Shown: one piece after another, positions 36,575-45,034 of the stretch
How positions within the stretch are numbered: position 1 is the first letter of the stretch
Layout: each line of letters starts with the position of its first letter
Assembly (NCBI RefSeq): GCF_003501885.1
Contig: NZ_QWFA01000010.1
Coordinates: forward strand, 1-64,000
Length of the DNA stretch: 64,000 bases
From: Streptomyces globisporus
GTDB lineage: Bacteria > Actinomycetota > Actinomycetes > Streptomycetales > Streptomycetaceae
Direction: 5' to 3'
Notes under the pieces: generated by a model
What the model saw: the letters and a program-made list of their open reading frames with translations, nothing else
Told to the model about the DNA's origin: nothing
Databases searched by the model: none
Made by a program: the position numbers and the translations under genes

Positions 36575-36666
36575 CGGTCCCCCCGCACCCGCGGGCGCTG
36601 CCGCCCGCGACGCCCAGCCGGCGCCGCACGGCCCGGCTGTGAACCGCCGCAACCACGGAGGAATGA

Positions 36667-37971
36667 ATGAGCGTGCACAGGGACCGCGTGCTGGACGCGG
36701 TCCGGAAGTACCACGTGGACAGTGAGGGCGAAGGGCCGTTCGTCTCCGGGGTCACCGAGATCTGGCCGTCGGGGGCGGTACTCGACGTGGAGGACCGGGT
36801 GGCTCTGGTGGCCGCCGCTCTTGAGATGCGGATCGCCGCAGGGCCCAGTTCCCGCAGGTTCGAGTCGGCCTTCGCGCGGAAGATGAAACTGCGCAAGGCC
36901 CATCTGACGAACTCCGGCTCCTCGGCGAACCTCCTGGCGACCGCGGCGCTGACCTCGCCCCTGCTGGAGGAGCGCCGGCTGCAGCCCGGCGACGAGGTGA
37001 TCACCGTCGCGGCGGGCTTCCCCACGACGGTCAACCCGATCCTGCAGAACGGCCTGATGCCGGTCTTCGTCGACGTCGAACTCGGCACCTACAACACCAC
37101 GGCCGACCGGGTCGCGCAGGCCATCGGCCCGAAGACGCGGGCGATCATCATCGCGCACGCCCTGGGCAACCCGTTCGAGGTCGCGGAGATCGCCCAGCTG
37201 GCGGCCGACCACGAGCTGTTCCTCATCGAGGACAACTGCGATGCGGTCGGCTCCACCTACGACGGGAAACTCACCGGCACCTTCGGTGACATGTCCACCG
37301 TCAGCTTCTACCCCGCCCACCACCTCACCATGGGCGAGGGCGGCTGCGTACTGACGGCCAACCTGGCGCTGGCCCGCATCGTGGAGTCGCTGCGCGACTG
37401 GGGCCGCGACTGCTGGTGCGAGCCGGGCGAGAGCAACAAGTGCCTCAAGCGGTTCGACTACCAGATGGGCACGCTGCCCGACGGCTACGACCACAAGTAC
37501 ATCTTCTCCCACGTCGGCTACAACCTGAAGGCGACCGACCTGCAGGCCGCGCTCGGCCTGACGCAGCTGGCCAAGCTGGACGGGTTCGTCGCCGCCCGCA
37601 AGCGCAATTGGCGCCGGCTCCGCGACGGTCTGGAAGGCGTCCCCCACCTTCTGCTGCCACAGGCCACCCCGCGCAGCGATCCCAGCTGGTTCGGGTTCGT
37701 CCTCACCGTGGCCCCGGACGCGCCGTTCAAGCGGGCCGAGCTGGTGGAGTTCCTGGAGAGCCGGAAGATCGGCACCCGGAGGCTGTTCGCCGGCAACCTC
37801 ACCCGCCACCCCGCCTACATCGACCGGCCGCACCGCGTCGTGGGCACCCTCGCCAACAGCGACGTCATCGCCGAGCACACTTTCTGGGTCGGCGTGTACC
37901 CCGGCCTGACCGACGAGATGCTGGACTATGTGGTCGCCTCTGTCCGGGAATTCGTGGAGGCCCGCGGATGA
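36667..37971 (+). CDS. lanQ: NDP-4-keto-6-deoxyhexose 3-dehydratase (PLP/[2Fe-2S], E1-like)
   Basis: A 434-residue enzyme of the E1/SpnQ/UrdQ family that removes the C3 hydroxyl, needed for the 2,3,6-trideoxy sugar rhodinose. In the aminotransferase fold the PLP-binding Lys is replaced by His (His218 in SFYPAHHLTMGEGG), as in all 3-dehydratases. Four cysteines at 191, 249, 251 and 259 match the [2Fe-2S] ligands of E1. A reductase partner is not encoded in the window. The stop overlaps the next ATG (ATGA). Confidence 0.95.
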   Translation: MSVHRDRVLDAVRKYHVDSEGEGPFVSGVTEIWPSGAVLDVEDRVALVAAALEMRIAAGPSSRRFESAFARKMKLRKAHLTNSGSSANLLATAALTSPLLEERRLQPGDEVITVAAGFPTTVNPILQNGLMPVFVDVELGTYNTTADRVAQAIGPKTRAIIIAHALGNPFEVAEIAQLAADHELFLIEDNCDAVGSTYDGKLTGTFGDMSTVSFYPAHHLTMGEGGCVLTANLALARIVESLRDWGRDCWCEPGESNKCLKRFDYQMGTLPDGYDHKYIFSHVGYNLKATDLQAALGLTQLAKLDGFVAARKRNWRRLRDGLEGVPHLLLPQATPRSDPSWFGFVLTVAPDAPFKRAELVEFLESRKIGTRRLFAGNLTRHPAYIDRPHRVVGTLANSDVIAEHTFWVGVYPGLTDEMLDYVVASVREFVEARG

Positions 37972-38729
37972 CCATGGAGATCGTGGGCAACGGATTCCTC
38001 GCCAACAACCTGCGGCCGATCGCTCACCGGCACCCGGACACGGTCGCCCTGGCGGCCGGCGTCTCCTGGGCGAGCGGAACCTCGGACGCCGACTTCGCCA
38101 GGGAGGCGGCCCTGTTGGCCGAAGTGGCCGACCGGTGCCGTGCCACCGGGCGTCGGCTGCTGTTCTTCTCCACCGCCGCCACCGGTATGTACGGCGCGGT
38201 CGACGGGCCCGGCCGGGAGGACAGCGCCATCACCTCCTGCACCCCGTACGGCGCGCACAAGCTCGCGCTGGAGCGGCAGCTGCAGGACTCCGGCGCCCCT
38301 CACCTGATCCTGCGCCTGGGGCATCTCGTCGGCCGCGGGCAGCCCTCGCACCAGCTCATACCGGCCCTCATCCGGCAGATGCGCGAGGGCGTCGTCCGCA
38401 TCCAGCGCGACGCGGCCCGCGACCTGATCGACGTACGGGACGTGATCACCATCATCGATCTGCTGCTCGGGCAGGGCCTGCACGGTGAGATCGTCAACGT
38501 GGCGTCCGGCGCTGCCGTTCCGGTGGAGCGGATCGTCGACCACCTGGAGGATCGGCTGGGGCTGTCGATCCAGCGCCGCTACCAGGACGAGGGCGCCCAC
38601 CACGTCATCTCCATCGAGAAGCTGTGCGCCCTGGTGCCGCAGACGGCGGCGATGGGCTTCGGTCCCGACTACTACCGGCCGGTCCTCGACGCCTTCATCG
38701 AAGCGACCGCTTCCGCCCCGGCGGCCTGA
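37968..38729 (+). CDS. lanR: NDP-hexose 4-ketoreductase (LanR/UrdR-type)
   Basis: A 253-residue short NAD(P)H-binding reductase of the RmlD/epimerase superfamily. The dinucleotide motif is abbreviated (IVGNGFLANNLR). The catalytic Tyr-Lys sits in TPYGAHKLALE, with FFSTAATGMYG as the Ser/Thr region. UrdR and LanR reduce C4 to give NDP-D-olivose. It starts at the ATG at 37968 inside the stop of the 3-dehydratase gene, so translation is coupled. Confidence 0.88.
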   Translation: MTMEIVGNGFLANNLRPIAHRHPDTVALAAGVSWASGTSDADFAREAALLAEVADRCRATGRRLLFFSTAATGMYGAVDGPGREDSAITSCTPYGAHKLALERQLQDSGAPHLILRLGHLVGRGQPSHQLIPALIRQMREGVVRIQRDAARDLIDVRDVITIIDLLLGQGLHGEIVNVASGAAVPVERIVDHLEDRLGLSIQRRYQDEGAHHVISIEKLCALVPQTAAMGFGPDYYRPVLDAFIEATASAPAA

Positions 38730-38761
38730 ACGCCACCCACCGAACTCCCAGGAGCACCACC

Positions 38762-40168
38762 ATGCTTTCACCGCTCGTCCTGAAGGCGGCCGAGGAGAAC
38801 GCCCTGCGGCCGCGCCACGATCCCTCGGTCGCCGCCCGGTTGGCCGCGTCGGCCGCCGCGACCACCGGCGCGGCCCTGCGCACCGACGACCTGGCGCAGT
38901 GGCTCGAAGAGCGCCGCCGGGCACACCGGTTCCGGGTGGACCGGATCGTGTTCGACGCACTCGACGGCTGGTCGTTCGAAGAGCCGACAGGGAACCTGGT
39001 GCACCGCAGCGGCCGGTTCTTCTCCATCGGGGGCCTGCACGTCGTGACCGGGGAAGGCCCCTACCGCGAGTGGCACCAGCCGATCATCAGCCAGCCCGAA
39101 GTCGGCATCCTGGGCCTCCTGGTGAAGGAGTTCGACGGAGTCCTGCACTTTCTGATGCAGGCCAAGATGGAGCCGGGCAACCGCAACCTGCTCCAGCTCT
39201 CGCCCACCGTCCAGGCGACCCGCAGCAACTACACCAAGGTCCACCGGGGCGCGGACGTGAAGTACATCGAGTACTTCACCGGCCCGGGCCGAGGCCAGGT
39301 GATCACCGACGTGCTGCAGTCCGAGCACGGCTCCTGGTTCTTCCGCAAGAGCAACCGCAACATGATCGTGGAGGCCGTCGGGGACGTGCCGCTCCACGAC
39401 GACTTCTGCTGGCTGACCCTCGGCCAGATCGGGGAACTGCTGCACGAGGACAATGTCGTCAACATGGACGCGCGCACCGTGCTGGCGTGCGCACCGCTCG
39501 CCGACGGCGGACAGGGCGCCCTGCTCTCCGACGTCGAGCTGCTGTCCTGGTTCACCGCGGAGCGGTCACGGCACGACGTACACGCCGAGCGCGTACCGCT
39601 CGCCGGGCTGCCCGGCTGGGTCCGCGGCGAGTCGGCCGTCAGGCACGAGGAGGGCCGGTACTTCGACGTCGTGGCGGTGTCGGTCCAGGCCGGCAACCGC
39701 GAGGTCAGCGGCTGGACCCAGCCGCTGTTCGAGCCCCGGGGCACGGGCGTGGCGGCCTTTCTGACCCGGCGTATCGGGGGCGTGCGCCACGTGCTGGCCC
39801 ACGCCCGTGTCGAAGGCGGCTTCCTCGACACGGTCGAGCTGGGCCCCACCGTCCAGTACACCCCGGACAACCACGCCCACCTGACCGGCGAGGACCGCCC
39901 GCCCTTCCTCGATGCGGTGCTCGCGGCCGACCGGTCCCGCATCCTCTACGAGGCCGTGCATTCGGAGGAAGGCGGCCGGTTCCTGAACGCGGAGAGCCGC
40001 TACCTCCTGGTCGAGGCCGACGAGGCGCAGGCCCCGCTCGACCCGCCGCCCGGTTTCCAGTGGGTGACCCCCGACCAGCTCGGAGCGCTCGTCCAGCACG
40101 GCCACTACGTCAACGTCCAGGCCCGTACGCTGCTGGCCTGCCTCACCGCGGCGGGAGCCCGCGCATGA
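38762..40168 (+). CDS. lanS: NDP-hexose 2,3-dehydratase (LanS/UrdS-type)
   Basis: A 468-residue protein of the NDP-hexose 2,3-dehydratase family, which removes the C2 hydroxyl. It contains two tandem homologous halves, visible as the repeated blocks HVVTGEGPYREWHQPIIS/QVSGWTQPL-like, QLSPTVQATRSNY and ELGPTVQYTPDNH, and the two VVNMDARTVLAC / YVNVQARTLLAC ends. The ATG at 38762 follows CCAGGAGC. It overlaps the 3-ketoreductase gene by 4 bases. Confidence 0.94.
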   Translation: MLSPLVLKAAEENALRPRHDPSVAARLAASAAATTGAALRTDDLAQWLEERRRAHRFRVDRIVFDALDGWSFEEPTGNLVHRSGRFFSIGGLHVVTGEGPYREWHQPIISQPEVGILGLLVKEFDGVLHFLMQAKMEPGNRNLLQLSPTVQATRSNYTKVHRGADVKYIEYFTGPGRGQVITDVLQSEHGSWFFRKSNRNMIVEAVGDVPLHDDFCWLTLGQIGELLHEDNVVNMDARTVLACAPLADGGQGALLSDVELLSWFTAERSRHDVHAERVPLAGLPGWVRGESAVRHEEGRYFDVVAVSVQAGNREVSGWTQPLFEPRGTGVAAFLTRRIGGVRHVLAHARVEGGFLDTVELGPTVQYTPDNHAHLTGEDRPPFLDAVLAADRSRILYEAVHSEEGGRFLNAESRYLLVEADEAQAPLDPPPGFQWVTPDQLGALVQHGHYVNVQARTLLACLTAAGARA

Positions 40169-41136
40169 TGGCTGCGGTACGGATCGGCGTACTGGGCTGC
40201 GCGGACATAGCCCGACGTCGAATGCTGCCCGCGATGGCGGCGGAGAGCGGGGTGGAGATCGCCGCGGTCGCCAGCCGCGACGCGGCCAGGGCCCGGGACC
40301 TGGCCGGGCAGTACGGCGCCCGGCCGCACCACGGCTACGGCTCCCTCCTGGAACGGGACGACGTGGACGCCGTGTACATCCCGCTGCCGGCGGCGCTGCA
40401 CGCGCGGTGGACGGAGGCGGCGCTGCGCGCCGGCAAGCACGTGCTGGCCGAGAAGCCGCTCACCACGTCCCCGGCCGACACCGAACGTCTGACGGCTCTC
40501 GCGGCGGACTCGGGGCTCGCGCTGATGGAGAACGTCATGTTCGTCCACCACGCCCAGCACACCGCCGTGCGCGAGCTGGTGGCCGACGGGGTGATCGGGG
40601 AGCCGCGCGCCTTTCACGCGGCATTCGCGATACCCCGGCTGCCCGACGGGGACATCCGCTACCGCCCCGAACTCGGCGGCGGCGCCCTGTGGGACGTCGG
40701 CGTGTACACCGTGCGGGCGGCCCTGCACTTCCTGGGCAACGACCTGGCCGTCGTCGGCGCCACCCTCGACGCCGTCGGCGGCAGCCCGGTCGACACGGCC
40801 GGCACGGCGCTGCTCCGAACGCCGGACGGGGTCGGGGCGCACCTCACGTTCGGGCTCGACCACGGGTACCGCAGCGCCTACGAGCTGTGGGGGAGCCTGG
40901 GCCGTATCACCGTCGAGCGCGCCTTCACACCGCCCGCCGACCACCGGCCCCGGATCCGCCTCGAAGGGCGTGACGGTGTCGAGGAGCTGACACTGCCCGC
41001 CGACGACCAGGTGGCGGCCACGGTACGCGCGTTCGCGTCCGCCGTACGGGACGCGGCGCCGCCGGATCCCGTGCTGCTGCGGCAGGCGAGCCTGCTGGAC
41101 GAGCTGCGCTCCCGCGCGGCGCAGAGGTCGCCGTGA
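40165..41136 (+). CDS. lanT: NDP-hexose 3-ketoreductase (Gfo/Idh/MocA family, LanT/UrdT-type)
   Basis: A 323-residue oxidoreductase that reduces the 3-keto intermediate after 2,3-dehydration. The Rossmann motif GVLGCADIARRRML and the EKP motif (LAEKPLTT) are intact. The catalytic-domain stretch GGGALWDVGVYT follows. It starts with ATGATG overlapping the previous stop and its own stop overlaps the hydrolase start (GTGA). Confidence 0.93.
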   Translation: MMAAVRIGVLGCADIARRRMLPAMAAESGVEIAAVASRDAARARDLAGQYGARPHHGYGSLLERDDVDAVYIPLPAALHARWTEAALRAGKHVLAEKPLTTSPADTERLTALAADSGLALMENVMFVHHAQHTAVRELVADGVIGEPRAFHAAFAIPRLPDGDIRYRPELGGGALWDVGVYTVRAALHFLGNDLAVVGATLDAVGGSPVDTAGTALLRTPDGVGAHLTFGLDHGYRSAYELWGSLGRITVERAFTPPADHRPRIRLEGRDGVEELTLPADDQVAATVRAFASAVRDAAPPDPVLLRQASLLDELRSRAAQRSP

Positions 41137-42107
41137 CGGGCGGGGAGTCCGTGCCGGTCCGGGAGATCACACTTGCCGTGGACGGCATCCGGCTCTCGGG
41201 TCTGCTCGCGGAGCCACCGCACACGGACCCGAAGGCGGTGGTGGTCGCCGTGCACGGCGGTGGGATGCGGGCCGGCTACTTCGACAGCCGGGTCCGTCCC
41301 GGGCTCTCGCTGCTGACGCTGGGAGCCGAACTGGGCTACACCGTGCTGTCGTTGGACCGTCCGGGCTACGGTGCGTCGGCCGCCCGGCTGCCCGCCGGGC
41401 AGCGTCTCGTCGAGCAGGCCGCCACCCTGCACGGCGCGCTGGCCGACTTCGCACGCTGCCGCCCGGTCGGCGCGGGCTGCTTCCTGGTGGCCCACTCCAA
41501 CGGAGGCAAACTCGCCCTGGCGGCCGCCGCCCACGAAGACGTCGGGGACACCCTGCTGGGGGTGGACATCTCGGGGCTCGGCCACCGGCTCGCCGTTGAT
41601 CCGGAGCAGCTTCCCGGCAGGGACGGCACGGACGGCCGGGGCGCGTGGCAGCGGCACTGGGGGCCCCTGCGGCTGTACCCGCCCGGAGCCTTCCGGCGGG
41701 GACGTTCACTGGTGGCTCCGGTCCCGGAACGGGAAGCACAGGAGGGCCCGTTGTGGCCGGAGAGGTATCCGGGCATCGCCGCCCGGGTGCGTGTCCCGGT
41801 CCGGTTCACCTTCGCCGAGCACGAGCAGTGGTGGCGCCACGACGAGGAGTCCGTGGCCGACCTGGCGGGACATCTGCGCGGCGCGCTCCGGGTGGAGGTC
41901 GCCCGCCAGCCCCACGCCGGGCACAACATCAGCCTCGGCTGGGCGGCGCGCACGTACCACCTGCGGGCGCTCGCATTCCTGGAGGAGTGCCTGCTGGCGC
42001 GCGACACGGCCGTCCAGGGCGGCCCCGCGCGGCGGGCGGGCGGGTTCTTCCCGCCGGAACTCGACAGAGATACAGAGCACGGTGCGCTGATGGTCAACTC
42101 TCGGTGA
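41133..42107 (+). CDS. Alpha/beta-hydrolase of unknown role in the cluster
   Basis: A 324-residue alpha/beta-hydrolase. The oxyanion region reads VAVHGGGMRAG. The nucleophile elbow is VAHSNGGKL, and a late His in QPHAGHNIS completes a likely Ser-His pair; the acid is probably in FTFAEHEQWW or nearby. It is translationally coupled to the 3-ketoreductase. Its position matches the gene between LanT and LanV in landomycin-type clusters, whose role I do not know. It could hydrolyse a thioester or ester intermediate, or act in resistance; neither can be decided from sequence. Confidence 0.75.
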   Translation: MTGGESVPVREITLAVDGIRLSGLLAEPPHTDPKAVVVAVHGGGMRAGYFDSRVRPGLSLLTLGAELGYTVLSLDRPGYGASAARLPAGQRLVEQAATLHGALADFARCRPVGAGCFLVAHSNGGKLALAAAAHEDVGDTLLGVDISGLGHRLAVDPEQLPGRDGTDGRGAWQRHWGPLRLYPPGAFRRGRSLVAPVPEREAQEGPLWPERYPGIAARVRVPVRFTFAEHEQWWRHDEESVADLAGHLRGALRVEVARQPHAGHNISLGWAARTYHLRALAFLEECLLARDTAVQGGPARRAGGFFPPELDRDTEHGALMVNSR

Positions 42108-42209
42108 ACTGCTTTGCCCCGCGTCGCGCGGCCGAAGAAACTGTGAAGCAGTCTCCGCCGTAGTGACTTTCCGACCGGAGTACCGAATCACCACGACAGG
42201 GGAGACACC

Positions 42210-42971
42210 ATGGAAAGGCTCACGGGTAAAACCGCGTTGGTCACGGGATCGAGCCGGGGTATCGGCCGGGCCGTCGCCGAGCGCCTCGGGCGGGACGGCG
42301 CTCTCGTCGCCGTGCATTACTCGACCGGGGCCGAGGCCGCGGAGGAAGTCGTCGCCACCATCGAGAAGGACGGCGGCCGCGCCTTCGCGGTGCGCGCCGA
42401 ACTGGGGGTGCCCGGAGACGTCGACACGCTCTTCGACGGCCTGGGGGCCGGGCTGGAGGAGCGCACCGGGAGCACCTCGCTGGACATCCTGGTGAACAAC
42501 GCCGGTGTGATGGCCATGGGACAGCCCGAGGACGTCACGCCCGAGATGTTCGACCGCATGATGGCGGTGAACGCCAAGGCCCCGTTCTTCATCGTGCAGC
42601 GCGCGCTGACGGTCGTCCCCGACGGCGGCCGCATCATCAACATCACCTCCGGGCTGACGCGGGTCGCCAGCCCCGACCAGGTGATGTACGGAATGACCAA
42701 GGGCGCTCTGGAACAGATCGCGCTGCACTTCTCCCGGCACCTGGGGCCCAGGCGGATCACCATCAACAGCGTGGCCCCGGGCAGCACGGACAACGGCGGC
42801 GAGCTGTTCCGGATCCCGGAGGTGCGGGAGGTGCTGTCGAAACTCAGCACCTTCGGAGAGATCGGCGAGCCCGCGGCCGTCGCGGACGTCGTGGCGTTCC
42901 TCGCCTCCGAGGACGCCCGCTGGATTACCGGCGCGTTCATCGACGCCAGCGGCGGCACGCTGCTCGGCTAG
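42210..42971 (+). CDS. lanV: SDR ketoreductase, LanV-like angucycline 6-ketoreductase
   Basis: A 253-residue short-chain dehydrogenase with an intact active site: TGSSRGIG, NNAG, ITSG and YGMTK. LanV reduces the C6 ketone of the angucycline core in landomycin biosynthesis. It aligns closely with the SDR half of the fusion at 29588 (both share VNxKAPFFxVQR), so the two are paralogues, and this is the one with catalytic residues. The ATG at 42210 follows GGGGAGA. Confidence 0.9.
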   Translation: MERLTGKTALVTGSSRGIGRAVAERLGRDGALVAVHYSTGAEAAEEVVATIEKDGGRAFAVRAELGVPGDVDTLFDGLGAGLEERTGSTSLDILVNNAGVMAMGQPEDVTPEMFDRMMAVNAKAPFFIVQRALTVVPDGGRIINITSGLTRVASPDQVMYGMTKGALEQIALHFSRHLGPRRITINSVAPGSTDNGGELFRIPEVREVLSKLSTFGEIGEPAAVADVVAFLASEDARWITGAFIDASGGTLLG

Positions 42972-42997
42972 AACCCAGGGAAAGGCGGACAGCTGAC

Positions 42998-43318
42998 ATG
43001 TTCGGGGCGTTGACCGCGGTGTTGGTCAAATGTGACGACTTCGAGGCGATGAAGGCCTTCTACCGAGACGGTCTGAAGCTGGCGACGGTGAAGGAAGGGG
43101 AGAACTGGATCGTCCTGGACACCGGCGCGGGCGGCGAACTCGTGCTGGGCGGCGACACCGGGGGCGCCACCACCGCCATCGCGTTCACCGGGGCGGATCT
43201 GGAGTCGGCCCGTGAGGAGCTGCGCGAGGCCGGCCCGTCGGAAGTCGAGCGCCATTCCGACATGCACAGGTTCTTCGTGAAGGACCCGGACGGCAACACG
43301 GTCCTCATCATCGACTGA
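42998..43318 (+). CDS. VOC/glyoxalase-fold protein
   Basis: A 106-residue protein with the FYRDGLKL and FFVKDPDGNTVLII signatures of the vicinal oxygen chelate fold. The first metal-ligand His normally found in the first strand is not present (LTAVLVKCDD), and the usual Glu after DPDGN is not obvious either. It may therefore bind a small molecule rather than a catalytic metal. It sits between the LanV-like gene and the first glycosyltransferase. Possible roles are self-resistance by sequestration or a cyclase-like helper; both are guesses. Confidence 0.7.
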   Translation: MFGALTAVLVKCDDFEAMKAFYRDGLKLATVKEGENWIVLDTGAGGELVLGGDTGGATTAIAFTGADLESAREELREAGPSEVERHSDMHRFFVKDPDGNTVLIID

Positions 43319-43351
43319 TGAAGAATTCATTCAGAGACAACGGGGGTACGC

Positions 43352-44527
43352 GTGAAAATCCTCTTCATCGCCAGCGGAAGCCCTGCGACGGTATTCGCGC
43401 TCGCTCCGCTCGCCACGGCCGCGCGCAATGCAGGACACGACGTGTTCATGGGCGCCATCGATGACATGGTTCCGTACATAGCCTCGTCCGGCCTTCCGGC
43501 GCTCTCGCTCGCGCCGTCCTCCATCCGCAGGTTCAGCACGATGGACCGAGCCGGCAATCCGCTCAGGATGCCCGAGACCCCGGAGGAGGAACTGGACTTC
43601 GCCGGACGCTGGTTCGGGCGGATCGCCGCCGGCAGCATGGAGGCGCTGCGGAACCTCACCGGGGCCTGGCGCCCGGACGTGGTCGTCGGCGGCTCGATGT
43701 CGTTCGCCGCCGCCCTGATCGCCGCCGAACTCGGAGTGCCCTATGTCCGGCAGGCCTGGGACACCGGCGATGCGTGGCGCACGGACCCGGCGGCCGGCGA
43801 GGAGCTGCGGCCGGAGTTGGCGGAGCTGGGGCTCGACGCCCTCCCGGAGCCGGATCTCTTCATCGATATCTGCCCGCCGAGCCTGCGGCCCGCGGACGCC
43901 CCCGAAGCCCAGATGATGCGCTGGATCCCGGCCAACGGGCAGCGTGAGCTGGAGCCTTGGATGTACACGAAGGGCGACCGCCCGCGGGTGTGCGTCACGT
44001 CCGGCAGCCGCCTGGTGTTCGCCAGGAAGACGGGGTTCCTGCGCGGCCTGGTGGCGGACATGGCAGCGCTGAACGTGGAGACGGTCATCGCCACGCTCGA
44101 CGAGGTCGCGGACGAGCTGCGCGCCGAGCTGCCCGAGGCCCGGGTCGGCTGGGTGCCGCTCGACGTCGTCGTCCCCACGTGCGACCTGGTGGTCCACCAC
44201 GCGGGCGGGGTCACCGCGCTCACCGCCATGAACGCCGGCGTGCCGCAGCTGATCGTGCCGCAGGGCGGCAACTTCGTGGAGGCGGGGCAGCGGATCAGCG
44301 ACTTCGGCGCCGCCCGCACGCTCACCCCCGAGGAGAACGACCCCCAGGGCGTGGAGAAGGCCTGCCGGGAGCTGCTCACCAACCCCTCGTACGCCGAGCG
44401 GGCGCGGGTGCTGGCCGACGAGATCGCCGCCCTGCCCCTGCCCGCCCAGGTGGTGGGCGTCCTGGAACGTCTCGCGGCGCCCGGCACGGACAACCGACCC
44501 GACACAGAAACCGGGAGTACCTCATGA
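43352..44527 (+). CDS. lanGT2: GT-B glycosyltransferase, UrdGT2/LanGT2-type (first sugar)
   Basis: A 391-residue GT1-family enzyme. N-terminal acceptor domain (ASGSPATVFALAPLATAARNAGHDVF) and a C-terminal NDP-sugar site (VVHHAGGVTALTAM, GVPQLIVPQGG). The overall sequence is of the UrdGT2/LanGT2 group, which attaches the first D-olivose to the aglycone, as a C-glycoside in urdamycin and an O-glycoside in landomycin. Which bond is made here depends on a loop near residues 50-80 that I cannot score without alignment. The GTG start is preceded by a weak RBS. The stop overlaps the B12-fold gene (ATGA). Confidence 0.88.
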   Translation: MKILFIASGSPATVFALAPLATAARNAGHDVFMGAIDDMVPYIASSGLPALSLAPSSIRRFSTMDRAGNPLRMPETPEEELDFAGRWFGRIAAGSMEALRNLTGAWRPDVVVGGSMSFAAALIAAELGVPYVRQAWDTGDAWRTDPAAGEELRPELAELGLDALPEPDLFIDICPPSLRPADAPEAQMMRWIPANGQRELEPWMYTKGDRPRVCVTSGSRLVFARKTGFLRGLVADMAALNVETVIATLDEVADELRAELPEARVGWVPLDVVVPTCDLVVHHAGGVTALTAMNAGVPQLIVPQGGNFVEAGQRISDFGAARTLTPEENDPQGVEKACRELLTNPSYAERARVLADEIAALPLPAQVVGVLERLAAPGTDNRPDTETGSTS

Positions 44528-44940
44528 GCGAGTCCGCAGCGATCCGTGTGGTGATGGCCAAGCCCGAGGCCGGCGGGAAGGGCACGCCCGCCCCAGCCAA
44601 GCTCGTCGACGCCTTCCGCGAGGCGGGCCTCGACACCGTCCAGGCGGGCGACGAGCAGACGCCCGGCGCTCTCGCCGACGCCGTCGTGCGGGAGGGGGCC
44701 GACGCGATCTGCGTCACCAGCCTGCTGGGAGCGCACGAGGAGGTGTTCGGCGGGCTGCTGGACGAGCTGCGCGAGCGGGGAGCCGGCCACGTCGTCGTGT
44801 TCGGCGGCGGCATCATCCCCACCACCGACATCGAGGTGCTCAAGGAACGCGGCGTCGCGGAGGTCTTCACGATGGGCACCTCGCCGACGGCCGTCGCCGA
44901 GTGGCTGCACGAGCACGTACGGCAGTCCTCGGGCGTCTGA
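44524..44940 (+). CDS. B12-binding-fold protein lacking the cobalamin His motif
   Basis: A 138-residue stand-alone domain that aligns with the small C-terminal domain of methylmalonyl-CoA mutase (VTSLLGAH, VVVFGGGIIPTTDI, GTSPTAVAEWL). In the true family the first loop carries DxHxxG, whose His binds cobalt. Here the loop reads KPEAGGKGTPAP, so neither Asp nor His is present and B12 binding is unlikely. It overlaps the upstream glycosyltransferase by 4 bases and lies 94 bases before the next one. It may be a glycosyltransferase partner or a ligand-binding protein; no function is established as far as I know. Confidence 0.82.
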   Translation: MSESAAIRVVMAKPEAGGKGTPAPAKLVDAFREAGLDTVQAGDEQTPGALADAVVREGADAICVTSLLGAHEEVFGGLLDELRERGAGHVVVFGGGIIPTTDIEVLKERGVAEVFTMGTSPTAVAEWLHEHVRQSSGV

Positions 44941-44965
44941 CACCGCGACCGGGACCGCCGGTCGC

Positions 44966-45001
44966 GGGGCCGGCCCGGCAGCCGGGAGACCGGCCGGCCC
45001 C
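44966..45001 (+). terminator. GC hairpin between the B12-fold gene and the second glycosyltransferase
   Basis: GGGGCCGGCC (44966-44975) pairs perfectly with GGCCGGCCCC (44992-45001) around a 16-base loop. No T tract. It could attenuate transcription within the operon or stabilise the upstream mRNA. Confidence 0.35.
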
Positions 45002-45034
45002 TCACCCACCACCCCATCTCAGCAGGAGACGACC

